DNA of 64,000 nucleotides. Origin: Lepisosteus oculatus. Its lineage: Eukaryota; Chordata; Actinopteri; Semionotiformes; Lepisosteidae. This document shows positions 10,831-22,917 of the stretch, one piece after another (position 1 is the stretch's first letter; every line of letters starts with the position of its first letter). The notes beneath the pieces were generated by a model. It searched no databases. It worked only from the letters and a program-made list of their open reading frames with translations, and was not told the DNA's origin. Position numbers and translations under genes: made by a program. The DNA is taken from the NCBI RefSeq assembly GCF_040954835.1, contig NC_090711.1, positions 7,501 to 71,500 on the forward strand, read 5' to 3'.

Positions 10831-13440
10831 CAAGTGAGTGGATGGCATTAGTTTTCCTTTTATTCATTTCTACCTTACGTGCTCAATTCAGTTTTACTCT
10901 ACAGCCAATGCAAGATTTATATACATGTGTGCACCCATGCAAATAAATCATTGCATGACCTTTGAGTCTCTCAAACTCTGCTTTTCAAATGGCCTAGAAT
11001 GTGCAAAACAGCTACAAAGTTACCAACTGCCAACTCTTTCTCCATTCCAGCACTAGAAGTCACTTTGTCTCCTCCCTGCCAGGTGGCTCAGGTGCTGAAG
11101 TTACAAGCCATGGTCCTAACAGCCATTACAAGGCAGGTGTGCAGAGATTCACTTAGAGCTTCATGCAGCTCTTGTTGTACAACGAATAGCACCTGAACCT
11201 CTTTCCTGCCCACAATTAACCCACCACAGACCTCCCTCCCTTTCTCTGCCTTTGTTGTTAGGAACTTCTAAAGCAGCTTTGATGCTCCTCTGATGAGTCC
11301 ATTGGCTTCTGGAATTGGAACAGGCACATGATTCCCCAAGCAGATCTTGGCAGACAGAACCCACTACCCAGTCTGCTGCATCTGGGCTCTGGTCCTGGTG
11401 AACGTCCTCCCTTGGCAGCAAAGGCCTGGTCATCCCCCAGACAGCAGAGAACCTCAAGAAAAAATAAGAAACTGGACTGAGTCTTCTGCACTAGTCAGAA
11501 ATGGTCCAGCCAACATTCCCACTCCCAACACCAGTTTTGACCTAAACCGCCATAATGTTCAGTGCTACACCTTTTCAGGACAAACTAACAGAAACCCACC
11601 CTGAAGAGTGCAAAAGCAAAACCCCACGGTGCAGGACTCCTACCACAAGGGAGAACTTCAGTTCTATTATCTTGTTTAAAACATAAGTACACAAGTTACA
11701 AATTACAGGTTCATCCTTCTCAAAACAGCCAGCTAACCAACTTATCCCTTTCCTCAACCCCAACAAACCCAAACAAAATAACCCAGAATGTTCTTGCCTG
11801 CTTACCCAGGACATAGATCCACTTGCTTCTCTTCCTATGCCTTATAAAGCGTGGACACTGAGAGAAGAAATAGAACTGTTAAAATTACAAAATCAAAGAT
11901 TCTCAAATATTCAATTCTCCGTGAAATGAACTAAAGATAATGCACGGCTTTCAGATTGTCCTACATTCCTCTGACAACAGGGTCTTTCAAGTCCATTTTA
12001 AGTGTAAAAAATGATAAAAGTCAAAAGTAATATATAGCATTTTTAGGATGTACTGCACTGTATGCTGCAACTCCCATGCACACGCCAAAAGCTGCCTGCC
12101 CAATATACTCAACGTACCCCATTTAACGTGATATGCAGTCTACACTAATGTACCTGAATGTACCCAAATAAACCAACATATACCCATAGTACCCAAATGT
12201 ACCCGATTAAAACCCCATGTACCCAGTGTGCTCATTATGCTCAAAATGCCCCATCTCTCTTCCTGGATGGAAAGGGACTCACCTGACTAGATCCTTTGAT
12301 GTTACTGTTGACTTTGTCTTGGAAAAAGCACCCCACTCCTCCAACAGATCTTCATGGAAAGGTCCCGGAGACCAGCACCATCTGTTCTCCACTCCTGGTG
12401 ATAAAAGATCCTCCCTCTGGAGCAAAGGCCTGGTCAACCCTTCTGGCAGCAGAGAGCCTGAAAAGGAGAGAAATTTAGACCAAGTCCTCTGCACTTGTTA
12501 GAAACAGACAAGCCAGCATTTCTACTGCCAACATAGACACAGTGCAGCATCTGTCCAACACAGACCAACTGTAAAACACAGACCCTGCAGAGAGCAAAAG
12601 AGAAAACCCCCAGTCCAGGGCTCGTGCCACAGGGGGTGGGATCCATTGCAGTTCCTCCTCTGTGAAAAAATCAGTTCCTGTCCAGCACCAATCAAGAGAA
12701 CTGGCTGACATGCTGTCTCCTCAAAGACATAACCAGCAAGGAGTCTGCAGTGGAAGAGGCTGCTGGTGCGCCAAGTCACTGTTGTACTGCAGTGTATCCA
12801 AAGTGATTTATTTACATGTGTGCACCCATGAAATAAATCAGATACAAAACTAATTCAGTCTTTGAGCCAGAATGACAGCCAGTCAAGTGCACGTCAGTGT
12901 GGGAGTGCTTCACCCAAGCAGGGAACAAAACCCAGAAGATAGCCAAAAAGAAAAAAAAACATTTAGCACATTAAAGCATGACCTTATCCATCTGAAGATG
13001 TCCAAGAGCTTAACACAGCCTTCTCCAAAAGCACCTTTTCATGATGGGAAAAGAGTGAAACCCATCTCTGGTCCAGGGACCATGTCAAAAGACACTACCT
13101 TTGTACCTGCTCCAAGATCCACGGGCATCCAGGAATTTCAAGGACAGCTTGCAGCATCTCTTCACTTTCCACTCTTCAAAGTGGAAGACTTAAATTCTTA
13201 CAAATGGACATCAACAGGTCACACAGCTGGTATCCTTTTAGCCAGCCAGTGAGCTTCCTCTGAACAGGATTCTCCACGCCTGTAACTCCACACTGTGCTT
13301 TCAGATGGCCAGGGACTGGGAAGCACCGATCATTGCACTAGTCTCATTTACAAACACAATCAACACCACTACAGACCAGTCTCATAAAAAGAGTTTGAGT
13401 TGTACCTCCCCTCTACTTACCTTCAAACTCACCTTTATCT
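10830..13440. repeat. diverged duplicated block, first and second units
   Basis: Shares ordered landmarks with 15100-16760. They are TACATGTGTGCACCCATG (10922, 12808), CAGGTGGCTCAGGTG (about 11080), an AGCAAAGGCCTGGTCA segment (about 11418, 12421), GGCATCCAGGAATTTCAAGG (about 13125) and TTCAGATGGCCAGGGACTGG (about 13300). Identity is patchy with many indels. No open frame is kept between copies, so this is an old duplication of unknown origin rather than a gene family I can name. Confidence 0.65.
12283..12457 (-). other. exon-like segment, no family recognised
   Basis: On the minus strand a pyrimidine-rich acceptor (CTCTCCTTTTCAG) precedes 175 bases that are open in one frame and end at a good donor (CTAGTCAG, GTGAGT). 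The encoded peptide contains GLTRPLLQREDLLSPG and is unknown to me. The two related segments, near 11262-11455 and 15610-15752, carry frameshifts and early stops in the matching frame. So it is either one surviving exon of a decayed gene or chance. Confidence 0.25.
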
Positions 13441-15100
13441 TGGCCAAAAAGTTGCACTGATTGGGTTAAGAGCAATAAGCAGATCAGCATTAAAGATGCA
13501 GGCTATGGTCCAAGAACTTCAGGCAGTGAGATGATTGGATTATCGACCACCAGTATTCCCACCTCACGCAGAGGTTTGACAGTGGTGGTTGATGAGAACT
13601 TTGACCAGGTGGATCACCTCGCCTCAGGACAGAACTAGCCTCCTTTACTCAGAGCTGGGCCATCAAGCAGAATGGCATCATGGACTCCTAAAGTGGATAG
13701 ACACTCCTCCAAACTGTCCATCACAGAGCAGCCAAGGTCAGTGATTCAGGCAATAGCTGAAAAATAGGCATAGCCTTCAGTTTCCTTATAGTTCCATTGA
13801 CACAGCAGATTTCCAGGGAACCTCCGGATCCTGTTGCAATATTCCATTATGACAGTTGTCACCAGCTTGCTGGAATTCACATGCAGTGCAAAACAAAAAG
13901 GATTTAAGTTCAGATTCAAATTCAGTGCATCCATCTCAAAACGTACAGTTCAACTCAACTCTACCCCCAATCCTGACTGATCACTGATCCTAACCTTAAC
14001 CACTGGCCTCTTACTGGCCCAAACAGAAACAATAACCCAAGTCCTTGCCCTGCTCACCCAGGACATAGATGCACTTGCTTCTCTTCTTGACAGCAGCTTG
14101 GAAGCTTCCTAAGGCAAGACTTTAGAATTCTTCAACTTTGCTTCCCCCTCCCCACAAATACTCAGATCTTTAGGTCAATTTACAGAAGTTTAACATTCTC
14201 CACATTCCTAAAACCAAGGAAATATGTTTCTTAATTCCATTTACAGTATTCCATGTGGACCTAGGGTACATACAAGTTCAATTAATTTACACCTATCAGT
14301 ACTTTTACAAAAAAAGTAGTAACAAGTTTACAGTACAGCGAATTGACCTTAGAATTTTGTAAAGTTGTATATCCCATCAAAAAGTGGTGGACATTCACTT
14401 TAAAAAAAAGTCAACACACCTAAGGCTGCAGTACGTTTACAGTCAGTTTTACATAAAGAACATTTTAGGTCCCCCCCCCCAAATTTGGGTTCCATAGCAG
14501 TACAAGACCAAAAACAACAACCATCTTTATTATTTAACAGCTGCAGCCTTGACTGGAACGCCATGAGGGGAAAGGTTTTAGAGCTTCAACATTTTAAACA
14601 ATTGAAATACAAAAGCACAGATAGCACTAAAACCCTATTGCTGGGCCACTGTATATAGATTTAAGCCTTCCAGCCACATCATGTTTTCTACCATCAGAGA
14701 GATTACAGCTTGTACATACACAAACTTTTGGTAAAACTAAGCTTCACATTCACTACTCAGCTCCTTCGAATGTGTTCTAAAAATTGAACCAAATAGAAAT
14801 GGTTTACTACCATAGTATCCTATACAGTCACAAGTCAATACACAGGAGCCAATGGCAAACCATGCAGTACTAAACAAAGCACAATTACACATCCAGAACA
14901 AGGGAGTCCTCCAGAAAAAGCACGTTTTCATACTGCTCTCTCCCTTCTCACAAGGCACAGTACACAACCAATTCCAGTCCGCATTGCTTTTAGTGCAGGA
15001 AATTAGAAAAATACTGTCTCACTGGGTTAAATCAGGAAGTCTGCCTTACACTAGACAGGAGCATAGTTTCCCCCATTTTACAATTTACTTAATTCACTTC
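13440..15100. other. no recognised gene
   Basis: Includes a poly-C run (about 14470-14479), and a CAGGACATAGATGCACTTGC segment near 14061 that matches CCAGGACATAGATCCACTTG near 11808. That extends the duplication into this stretch. No coding frame is convincing. Confidence 0.45.
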
Positions 15101-16760
15101 TAAATTTCAGTCAATGTAAGATTTAGTTACATGTGTGCACCCATGAAATAAATCTTACATACTGCTGATTCTTTTCCAGTGGTACCATAATACAATTTAG
15201 CCAATTTTTCCCCAGTGCTTGCACAACACTTCCAATATTTGGCAGTCATTTCCTGATTAACCAGTGCTTCTGCTAGGGGAATACTGCCATTAAGGCTAGA
15301 AAACCTACAAAGAACTCCAGCAGCTGCAGGCTAAACGAAGGCTTTAAAATCAGGGTCCCCTCCTACCTGGAACAGTCAGCTTTGGCTCAACCAGCCAGGT
15401 GGCTCAGGTGTTCCTGGAAACAGTCATCACAAAGCTCCTGTAAAGACCATCAGTCAGAACAGGAAGCTGTTCCTACCTTTAAAAGATGCTTAAGTGATGT
15501 CAAGCCCAAAGCTGCCCCACACATGATCTCCAGTGGTCCCTTTTCCTGGTTGGTAGAGAACTCACTCAGCAACTGACTGGGTGCCTTTGCTGTTGTATTG
15601 GTTTAGAAACACTTAACTCCTCAAGCAGATCTTCACAGAAGAGAAAGCACCCAGTCTACAGTGTGCCACATCTGCATGTTATTCCTGGCAAATAAAGGTC
15701 ATCCCTCTGGGAGCAAAGGCCTGGTCAACCCTTCCAACAGCAGAGAACCTGAAGTGGAGAAAGATTTAGATTTTGAGCCTCTACACTTAGAAACAGTAAA
15801 AAAATATTAACTTCTAGCTCCAGTTTTGTACTAAACTGCACAAATGTTCACAGTGCAGCACCTATCCAGGACAAAGCAACAGGAAAAAACCCTGCATAGA
15901 GCAAAGAGAAAACCCCCCACTCCATGCTTGTTGCCACAGGGGAGGGATCCAGTGCAGGTCCTCCTGTGAAAAGCAGTTTCTGTGCCTACACCCATCAAGA
16001 GAACCTGGCTGTCATGCTGTCTCCACAGAGCCTTAACCAGCAAGGAGTCTGCAGTGTGCCAATTCACTGTTGTACTGCAGTGTATCCAAAGTGATTTACT
16101 TACATGTGTGCACCCATGAAATAAATCAGATACAAAGCAGTAATTCACTTTTTGAGAGCAAGAATGACAGCCAGTCAAGTGCATGTCAGTGTAGAAGTGC
16201 AGCACCCAGAAGAAAGTCAGGAGAAAAAAAAACACAAAAAGGCCTACACCTCATATTTAACACTCAAACATGATAGAAAATCACCAAAAGCTTCCAAAAT
16301 CTAACACTGGGCCTATTCTAATGGGTAAAAAAGCATTCAATACTCATGAACTGGTTATTAAAAGCCACGTATATGGAAAATTAACCTACTCCAAGTGAAA
16401 AACATGATACACGAGTGAAATTCACCTCTTCTCCAGGGACAGTGTCCTTCTAGACACTACCTTTGCAACTGCTCCAAGAACCATGGGCATCCAGGAAATT
16501 CAAGGACTGCTTGCAGCATCTCTTCACTTTCAGCTGTTGAAACCACAAGACTTCAATACTTACAGGTGGGCATCAACAGGTCACACAGTGGGTATCCTTT
16601 TAGCCACCCAGTGAGCTTCCTCTGAACAATTCTCCAAGCCTGTCACTCCACACTGTGCTTTCAGATGGCCAGGGACTGGGAGCTCTGTTCACTGAACTGT
16701 AGTTTAACTCACAACAATCAACACCACTGCTGACCAGCCTTATAAAAAGAAGCAGCTCTT
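15100..16760. repeat. diverged duplicated block, third unit
   Basis: Repeats the landmark order of 10830-13440: TACATGTGTGCACCCATG (15128, 16103), CAGGTGGCTCAGGTG (15397), AGCAAAGGCCTGGTCAACCC (15712), GGCATCCAGGAAATTCAAGG (16486) and TTCAGATGGCCAGGGACTGG (16660). The offset to the second unit is about 3.3 kb. Confidence 0.65.
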
Positions 16761-17499
16761 TGCACAGAAGCCCAAGGTTTCCACAAACTGTTCTGACAAG
16801 ATCTCAACTGGCTACTCCACCAGCATCCTCTCTCCAGTGACTGTGCTCATTGTCACGATCTTCTTCCCAGAACAGCACCTGAAGGAGACAAGGGAAGCAA
16901 AACAGTGATGACCACCCCACTCCCACAGAGAGGGGACCAACACAAGTGCTGTACAGACTGATCCCAGCCTTCAAAGCCTCACACTAACCTTGACCTGTAT
17001 CTCCCCTCTACTTACCTTCAGCTCACCTTGTTCACTGAGGGAAGCCCAAGAACACAAGCAGCAGCACAGCTTTCTACGGTCCAGAAGAGACAGAAGCACC
17101 AGCATGTTGGACAGAGTAGGAGAGGGAGTAGGTTCTTCCTTGTTATCCTAGTGAAACTGCTCAGTCAGGATATAAATCCTCTTTCTTGTTGCTGGTTTGA
17201 GAAAAAAGTTTCAGTATTTAGTAACAAGAGTTTCATACACTAAAATCAGAACCCAGCTGTCACAGCTGTGATCATCTGTTTCACAACTCTTCAGAATCCT
17301 ACAAGTAGAGGAAGAGACTCATTTCTATAGATGTTAGAAAATTTAAAATTGTCTCAACCAAAAGCAAATAGGAATTTCACAATAACCTTAACTTCACCCT
17401 ATGCTTTCACAAACCTAAATTTCTGAAAGTTATTTTAAAAAAAACTATGAAAACCCTTCCAAACTTGAACTCTTGATTAAAAAAAAAATACATAGCAAA

Positions 17500-17785
17500 A
17501 CCACTCACCTTGCACAGTAACACCAAAAACTATCAACCACCAGCCCAATACCACAAAGCCTCAAGAGCCCTTTCTCTTGCTATAGCCAGAAACAAACAGA
17601 GCCCAGCTTCCCAGGCTGCCTTGATATAAGCCTCACGATGACCTCAGGGGAATAGCTAATTCACCAGGAGCCAATCCTAACATCTCCTCAAAGTGCAAAC
17701 TCCAAATCCCCACTGCTTCTAATACAACACACACCTGCTTCCCATGACCAAACAAGTATTAGTCAGCTAACCTATTGATCTCTCC
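17500..17785. repeat. older relative of the 525-bp duplication
   Basis: CTAATTCACCAGGAGCCAAT, CCTAACATCTCCTC, CAACACACACCTGCTTCCCA and AAACAAGTATTAGTCAGC match the same order at about 3690-3805. As at 3.4-4.5 kb, it lies directly upstream of an inverted-arm element, so the two neighbourhoods may be copies of one larger segment. Confidence 0.65.
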
Positions 17786-18025
17786 ATCCCAAAGCCAAAT
17801 TAATTTCCAAATTACTTACAAGAACACGCATTAAATAGCAATATACTCCAATTATTCAATTAGTTGCAGTTTCTTAGTGATTAGACCATCTTTTTATCAC
17901 TTCAACTTAACCCGTAAATGGTGAAAAGTGACTTTGAAGTGAAACTTCAAATTATTCAAGATCTTTAAAGTGTCTTTTACATAACTCCAAATGTTCAAAG
18001 TGTATGTATCCATACTGTATATCAC
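17786..18025. other. no recognised feature
   Basis: AT-rich flank upstream of the transposon-like element. No gene is seen. Confidence 0.4.
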
Positions 18026-18571
18026 ATATACAGATGCAGCCATTCAAAACGACCGAGGTACGCTGTGGTAAAACGCGGTGGGCGTGTTGCATCACAACAT
18101 GTCATAACGTGTCATATCACATCATACCGCAGCTATGATAATAGTATTCGGAATCACTGCCAGGTGGAGCTAATAAAGCTTAACCTCTCATGTACAGCGT
18201 TTGAGCTGTCACCAGAAAACACCCGGTTTCGAATCCCGATCACTGCTGAGGGACAATCCTTATCTAATTAAGATTTTAAGTTGTATACTCTTTAGAATTT
18301 TAATTTTAAACTGTATATTACAGCATGTTAATCATTAAACATTAAAAAGTTGGTATATTTTATAAAAGCAAGATTGCTGTTGGACAAAAGTACACAACCT
18401 TCCACCTTCGTCATAAATATTTTAATTATGCATAAATATTTTATGTATCAAAGTCTTTAACTTCTTAATTTACATGGGTTCTGGCTTTAATGTACTTGTT
18501 GTAACATTATTAATGAGCACTCTCAGGTTCACAGGGGTATGCACCCTCACCACTGCCACCTCAGGCTGGCC

Positions 18572-18645
18572 CCTCACCAGCCTGGGACTCAAACCCAGGT
18601 CTCCAGCATCACTCCACAGGGAACCACCCAGCTGAGCTAAAGGGA
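18572..18645 (-). pseudogene. tRNA-like sequence with clear A and B boxes
   Basis: The minus strand reads TTTAGCTCAGCTGGGTGG (A box) and CCTGGGTTTGAGTCCCAGG (T arm with B box). The part between them is GC-rich relative to the surrounding arm. It breaks the left arm of copy B and is probably the head of a tRNA-derived SINE. Confidence 0.5.
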
Positions 18646-20394
18646 GATCTTCTCTCAACCCAGTGGCTGTGGACTCTACTATCCACAGGGAAGGGCGGTG
18701 ACGTCACTGTGCTGATAAGCCAGCTCGCACAACCTGTAATGTCAGCCGTATGCAGTACATTAAGCTTATATTCTGTACTTCATAAAAAAGTTATAACATT
18801 TTATCATTTTCCAAGAATACGTACAGTACAGTAGTAAGAATACCATTTGCTGTTAATGTAAAAAGATAAATGTTGTAGTGAGTTAAATTCACTTGATAGC
18901 TATATTAATATGGGATCGTGTAACTAAGCAGCTAAAGTATCACAAGTGAATGTTTTGGAAACATTTTGACGTGTTTCTTTTAAAAAAAATCTTCTATTGT
19001 TCTTGTGTACGCATTACTGAAGCTAAAAGTTTAGCCTTTGTCACTAATTTAACCACTAAATAAAGACATAAATATAGAAATCCCTACATTACAAACTGTA
19101 TATGGCTGGTATTAGTATTTAAAAAAAAAATACATAACAGTATTCCACTTTCTCCCTAAACATTTTAAGCATCAAAGTCTTACATATGGTTATTTTAGAA
19201 ACCTTTTTATGTGATCCTTCTGACCATATTAAGTTTATATACCTTGTGAAAAGTGATAATGTTTTAACCTTTTCTGTGAATTTGCTCGTTATCAGCATAA
19301 AATAAAGCATACTTTTAGAATTTGATTAACAAGGAATATAATATGGAATCGTGTATCTAAAGAAAAGTATCTAAAGTATCTAAAGAGCATGGTTGCCAGC
19401 GTGGTGACATCACCGCCTTTCCCTCTGAATAGCTAGCAGGGGCCTCAGCATCTAATAATAGGTAGTGAAAACATTTGTCTACCTGTCCATGGGACAAAGG
19501 GGGACTGTCTTTCATTCGAAGGTTCGCCTATTGTACTCTGAGAATGTAGGAGGGAGGAAAAGTGCCCTCGGTCTTTTCACTGACAAAGTTGTGTTAACAA
19601 AAAGTACAGTATGCTTAAGAGCTGTTAAACCAGTTCTATTTAATGTTCTATTTATTTTTTCGGCACAGCCAGCCGGCCCGAACCACACAGACACCAGCTA
19701 GCCTTACAATCTAATCTTTCCACCTTTGATCCCATGAGGAAGTACAATACGCTCCTGCTTTGTTTAACAATGGTATGAAAAATAAATTTAAATGGTGAGA
19801 AATCTATGCCTGAAGTTAATTAAGGGACTTAGAAGACAAAGATAACGACTTACATTACATTGTCAGATTGTGAATCAATAAAGGCATTTAATTAAACATG
19901 TTTGCAATTTTAATCAAAATGGGTGTAACGGGGTTAGACCATTAGATTTGCAATACACTTTCTCATGATCATCTAAGAATCTTTGTGTAAGCTGTATTTT
20001 TTTTTAACTTTTATGCATTTCAAACACTTTAATTTTGTAAACACAACACACATTCCATACAGCTGCAGTACAATCACATTCTCCTGCCTTCCTGTGGTGT
20101 AAAACGAATTAGCAGGTGATTGAGATAATAATGCATCGCCCACTGAGTGGAATGTTCTTTTTTACAAGTGTAAAAAGAGGTGATACGTGTCTCATCTATA
20201 ACTCTTCAGTTCACAGAGAAATTCCGCCAGACCCTCAAAACATTGTCCAATAAAACTCTTCTTGTGCCTAATTTTAAATTTAGCAGTTTAGTTTTTAGTT
20301 TTGCACGATAAGCACATTGTTTAATAGGGATGACATTATCCACTGCTATTATCACTGTAGCCACTACTGCATGGTGGGTGGCTGCGTCAGCCTG

Positions 20395-20660
20395 CGTAGT
20401 CTGCAAAGGAACAAGTCATAGGTTTATTCCATGCTGAAAAGAGAAGAGAGAAAATGCAACGTTTCGGCTGTGAAGCCTTCTTCAGGTGTGAGGGTCTTCA
20501 GTTCAAAATGAAATGCTTGGAGTTTGTTGGGCGCTCTGAACGAGTTAAACTTTGATGCTGGAAAAATGTATTTCCCAGAAGCTATACTGACTCTCTCTGA
20601 TGCAGTGCATTCACTGGTCAGGTGACTGAGGGCTTGCCAGCACAGTGGCGTCACTGCCTT
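20395..20660 (-). mobile_element. retroelement 3' end with hammerhead-like core
   Basis: The minus strand reads ACCTGAAGAAGGCTTCACAG, then CCGAAACGTTGC, a TC-rich stretch, then CATGGAATAAACCTATGACT. The same order is at about 51550-51640. Such CTGA-AGA...CGAAAC ends occur in fish retroelements; I associate them with Penelope-like elements, but no reverse transcriptase is present here to confirm it. Confidence 0.5.
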
Positions 20661-21785
20661 TCATATGGATAGGTGTGACCTGGTCTGTTAGCATTGAGGG
20701 CAGGTCTCACTCTAGCTCAACTGTCTGCTTCCCTATTAAGTGACAGTGGGTGCCTGAGTTCAATTCCTCAGTTGATAGGGCATGAGCCTGAAAACACTAC
20801 ATTATTAATACTATCTTCTGTGTTGCATTAACTAACTCTTCAGTTTATTCTGCCAGACAGTATATGAATATAATTATATCGTTATTTATTTCTTTAGATA
20901 GTCCTTATATTATAAACACCTTTAGGCTCGGCAAATTATTTTTTTAGCTTTTAAAAAAGAAATAAAAAATGAGATATAATGCTGTGTTCCAGCTTAACTT
21001 AGACATTACATGATTTTAAAAGCTATAAAAACAGGTTTCGATAGTTAATAACCACTTTTAATTTGTGAAAAATGGGTGATCTTTCTTCCTCGTGATCAGC
21101 TTAGAATCTTTGTGTACGCTTTAAGTTTTTTTCTTCTTAATTAAACGTTAAAAATGCATGTAGAACAGATCAGCAGCTCTTTTTTTCTCAATTGATTTTT
21201 TTCCCTGTATTTATCATATTGGCTAGCTAATGTCCTCTTTGCTAGCTAATGGTACTTGTGACTGTGTTTCTGCATTGTGTAGCAACAAGGGACTATATTC
21301 TCAGGTGAAGGAATGTAAACATCTTAAACATTTTCGCATTTAATATTTTTTTTTAATTAAACTTCATTCTATACAGCACTCGCATATTTGGGGACCGTTT
21401 TATAAAAGCAATAAGACACTCGAGGCCTGTGCTATATCGTGGATATAGTCACAGTTAAAAGGTTGCCGGCCCTCTGCATCGCGGAGTATGAAAAGTATGA
21501 GTTTCTGTTACTGTGATAACGAGCGCAAGTATTCATGGAAAATGGTAATCACTTAACTTTGAATTTTTTGTGATATTTAGAAAGACCAACAAATTCAATA
21601 TAGTGTCGATAATATTTATTATTAGTAATAACGACAGTAGTATCAGCTTCAAATTATTCGTTATTAATAAATGACAGCTTCGAACAGTGGTGATATTTAA
21701 CAGTATAAAAAATGTCAATATACATTAGTGTCCATAACATTTGCTATTTTAGTTTTTCAAAGAAATGTTTATTTGTTAAATGAAA

Positions 21786-21862
21786 GCTCATGACAATAGC
21801 TGGGTTAGAACACTGGACCTGAGGCTTGTAAATCAGTCACTTAAGCCATCACGCCACAGACA
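21786..21862 (-). pseudogene. tRNA-like sequence
   Basis: The minus strand has TGGCGTGATGGCTTAAGTG followed by GTCCAGTGTTCTAACCC, resembling A and B boxes with a Ser/Leu-like D arm. It lies just inside the right arm of copy B. No functional cloverleaf is claimed. Confidence 0.35.
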
Positions 21863-22556
21863 CAGTCACACAGAAAGCACTGAAACTGAAGTACACATAT
21901 CCATAGAAAGTCTTATACTACTGTTTGAGCTACAGTATATGAATCTAATTATATCATTATTAATTTCTTTAGATACGCGATTCCATATTATATTCCCTAT
22001 TAATCAAATTCTAAAAGTATGCTTTTGTTTACTCCGATAACGATCATATTAACAGAAAAGGTTAAAACATTATCACTTTTCACAAAGTATATAAACTTCA
22101 TATGGTCAGAAGGAGCACGTAAAAATGTTTTCAAAATAACCACATGAAAGACTTTGATGCTTAAAATGTTTAGGAAGAAAGTGGAATACTGGTGTGTATT
22201 TTTTCTTTAAACGACCAATACCAGCCATATACATAATATGTTTATGTTCCTAAATTAATATCATTTATGATGATCAGACACGTTATGCTCCTCTTCTGTT
22301 TATGCTCAGCTACTAAAATTTCCCTTTAGTTGTAAAATTCTATATAAATAATCAATACTTAGCAGATTAAAACTTGCACAGTAAAGAGATTAAATGATTT
22401 AATCTTTTCACTAATGACCAATGCACCACGAGTGCCCCTGTCAGTCATTTTGGCCAGCCAATCATGCACCTTGGTACACCGCAGTGGCTTGTGGGTAGTT
22501 GCATGAGGTACGGGTTTGTACGGCGCATTTTGAATGGCTGCATCTGTATAAAGTCA

Positions 22557-22917
22557 ACACCAGAAAAAAGACTTCACTGATTACATGTTGTACAACCAAA
22601 CATAACAGCAACCTTGACAGTTGCTCTGTTTCATTTGGTCAAAATAATCACAAATCACATGAAAAAAATAAATTACACTCCTTAAAAAAATAAAAAGTTA
22701 ATGTTACGTACTCTGAGGGAAAAAGGTATGGAAAAGATCCTGTGTGGAGTGTGAGAGAGAAAACTGAATTCCTAGGCGAATGTAATTCGTCGTGAGGCTA
22801 GATCGAGGTCGGAGATAAGAAGCGGTAGGTCAGAAACCCAGGGGGTCACAAGAACAAACGATAAGTCAGATGAAATCGCTAACTAGATTCAAATCTCAGG
22901 CTGAAGAAACCTTAATA
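22557..22917. other. unique-looking spacer before the minisatellite
   Basis: Runs from A-rich sequence into a short CpG-containing stretch (GTAATTCGTCGTGAGGC near 22781). No gene is seen. Confidence 0.4.

Larger units (their letters stand above)
18026..22556. mobile_element. inverted-arm DNA-transposon-like element, copy B (with TIRs)
   Basis: Outer ends are matching inverted repeats: TACAGATGCAGCCATTCAAAA at the left (from about 18028) and its reverse complement at the right (to about 22551), with TA on each outer side. That fits a TA target duplication. Inside, 19077-19385 and 21935-22265 are long inverted arms; both carry the strings ACATTTTAAGCATCAAAGTC and TGATAATGTTTTAACC in opposite directions. 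A further left-type arm at 18275-18990 repeats the first arm in direct orientation. No transposase frame is visible, so it is non-autonomous. The superfamily is not assigned. Confidence 0.65.

Noticed and set aside
12872..13252. 126-codon frame on the plus strand
   Set aside because: Its counterpart in the duplicated block at 16.1-16.6 kb is not open, and the peptide has no recognisable domain; it is a chance frame in repeat sequence.
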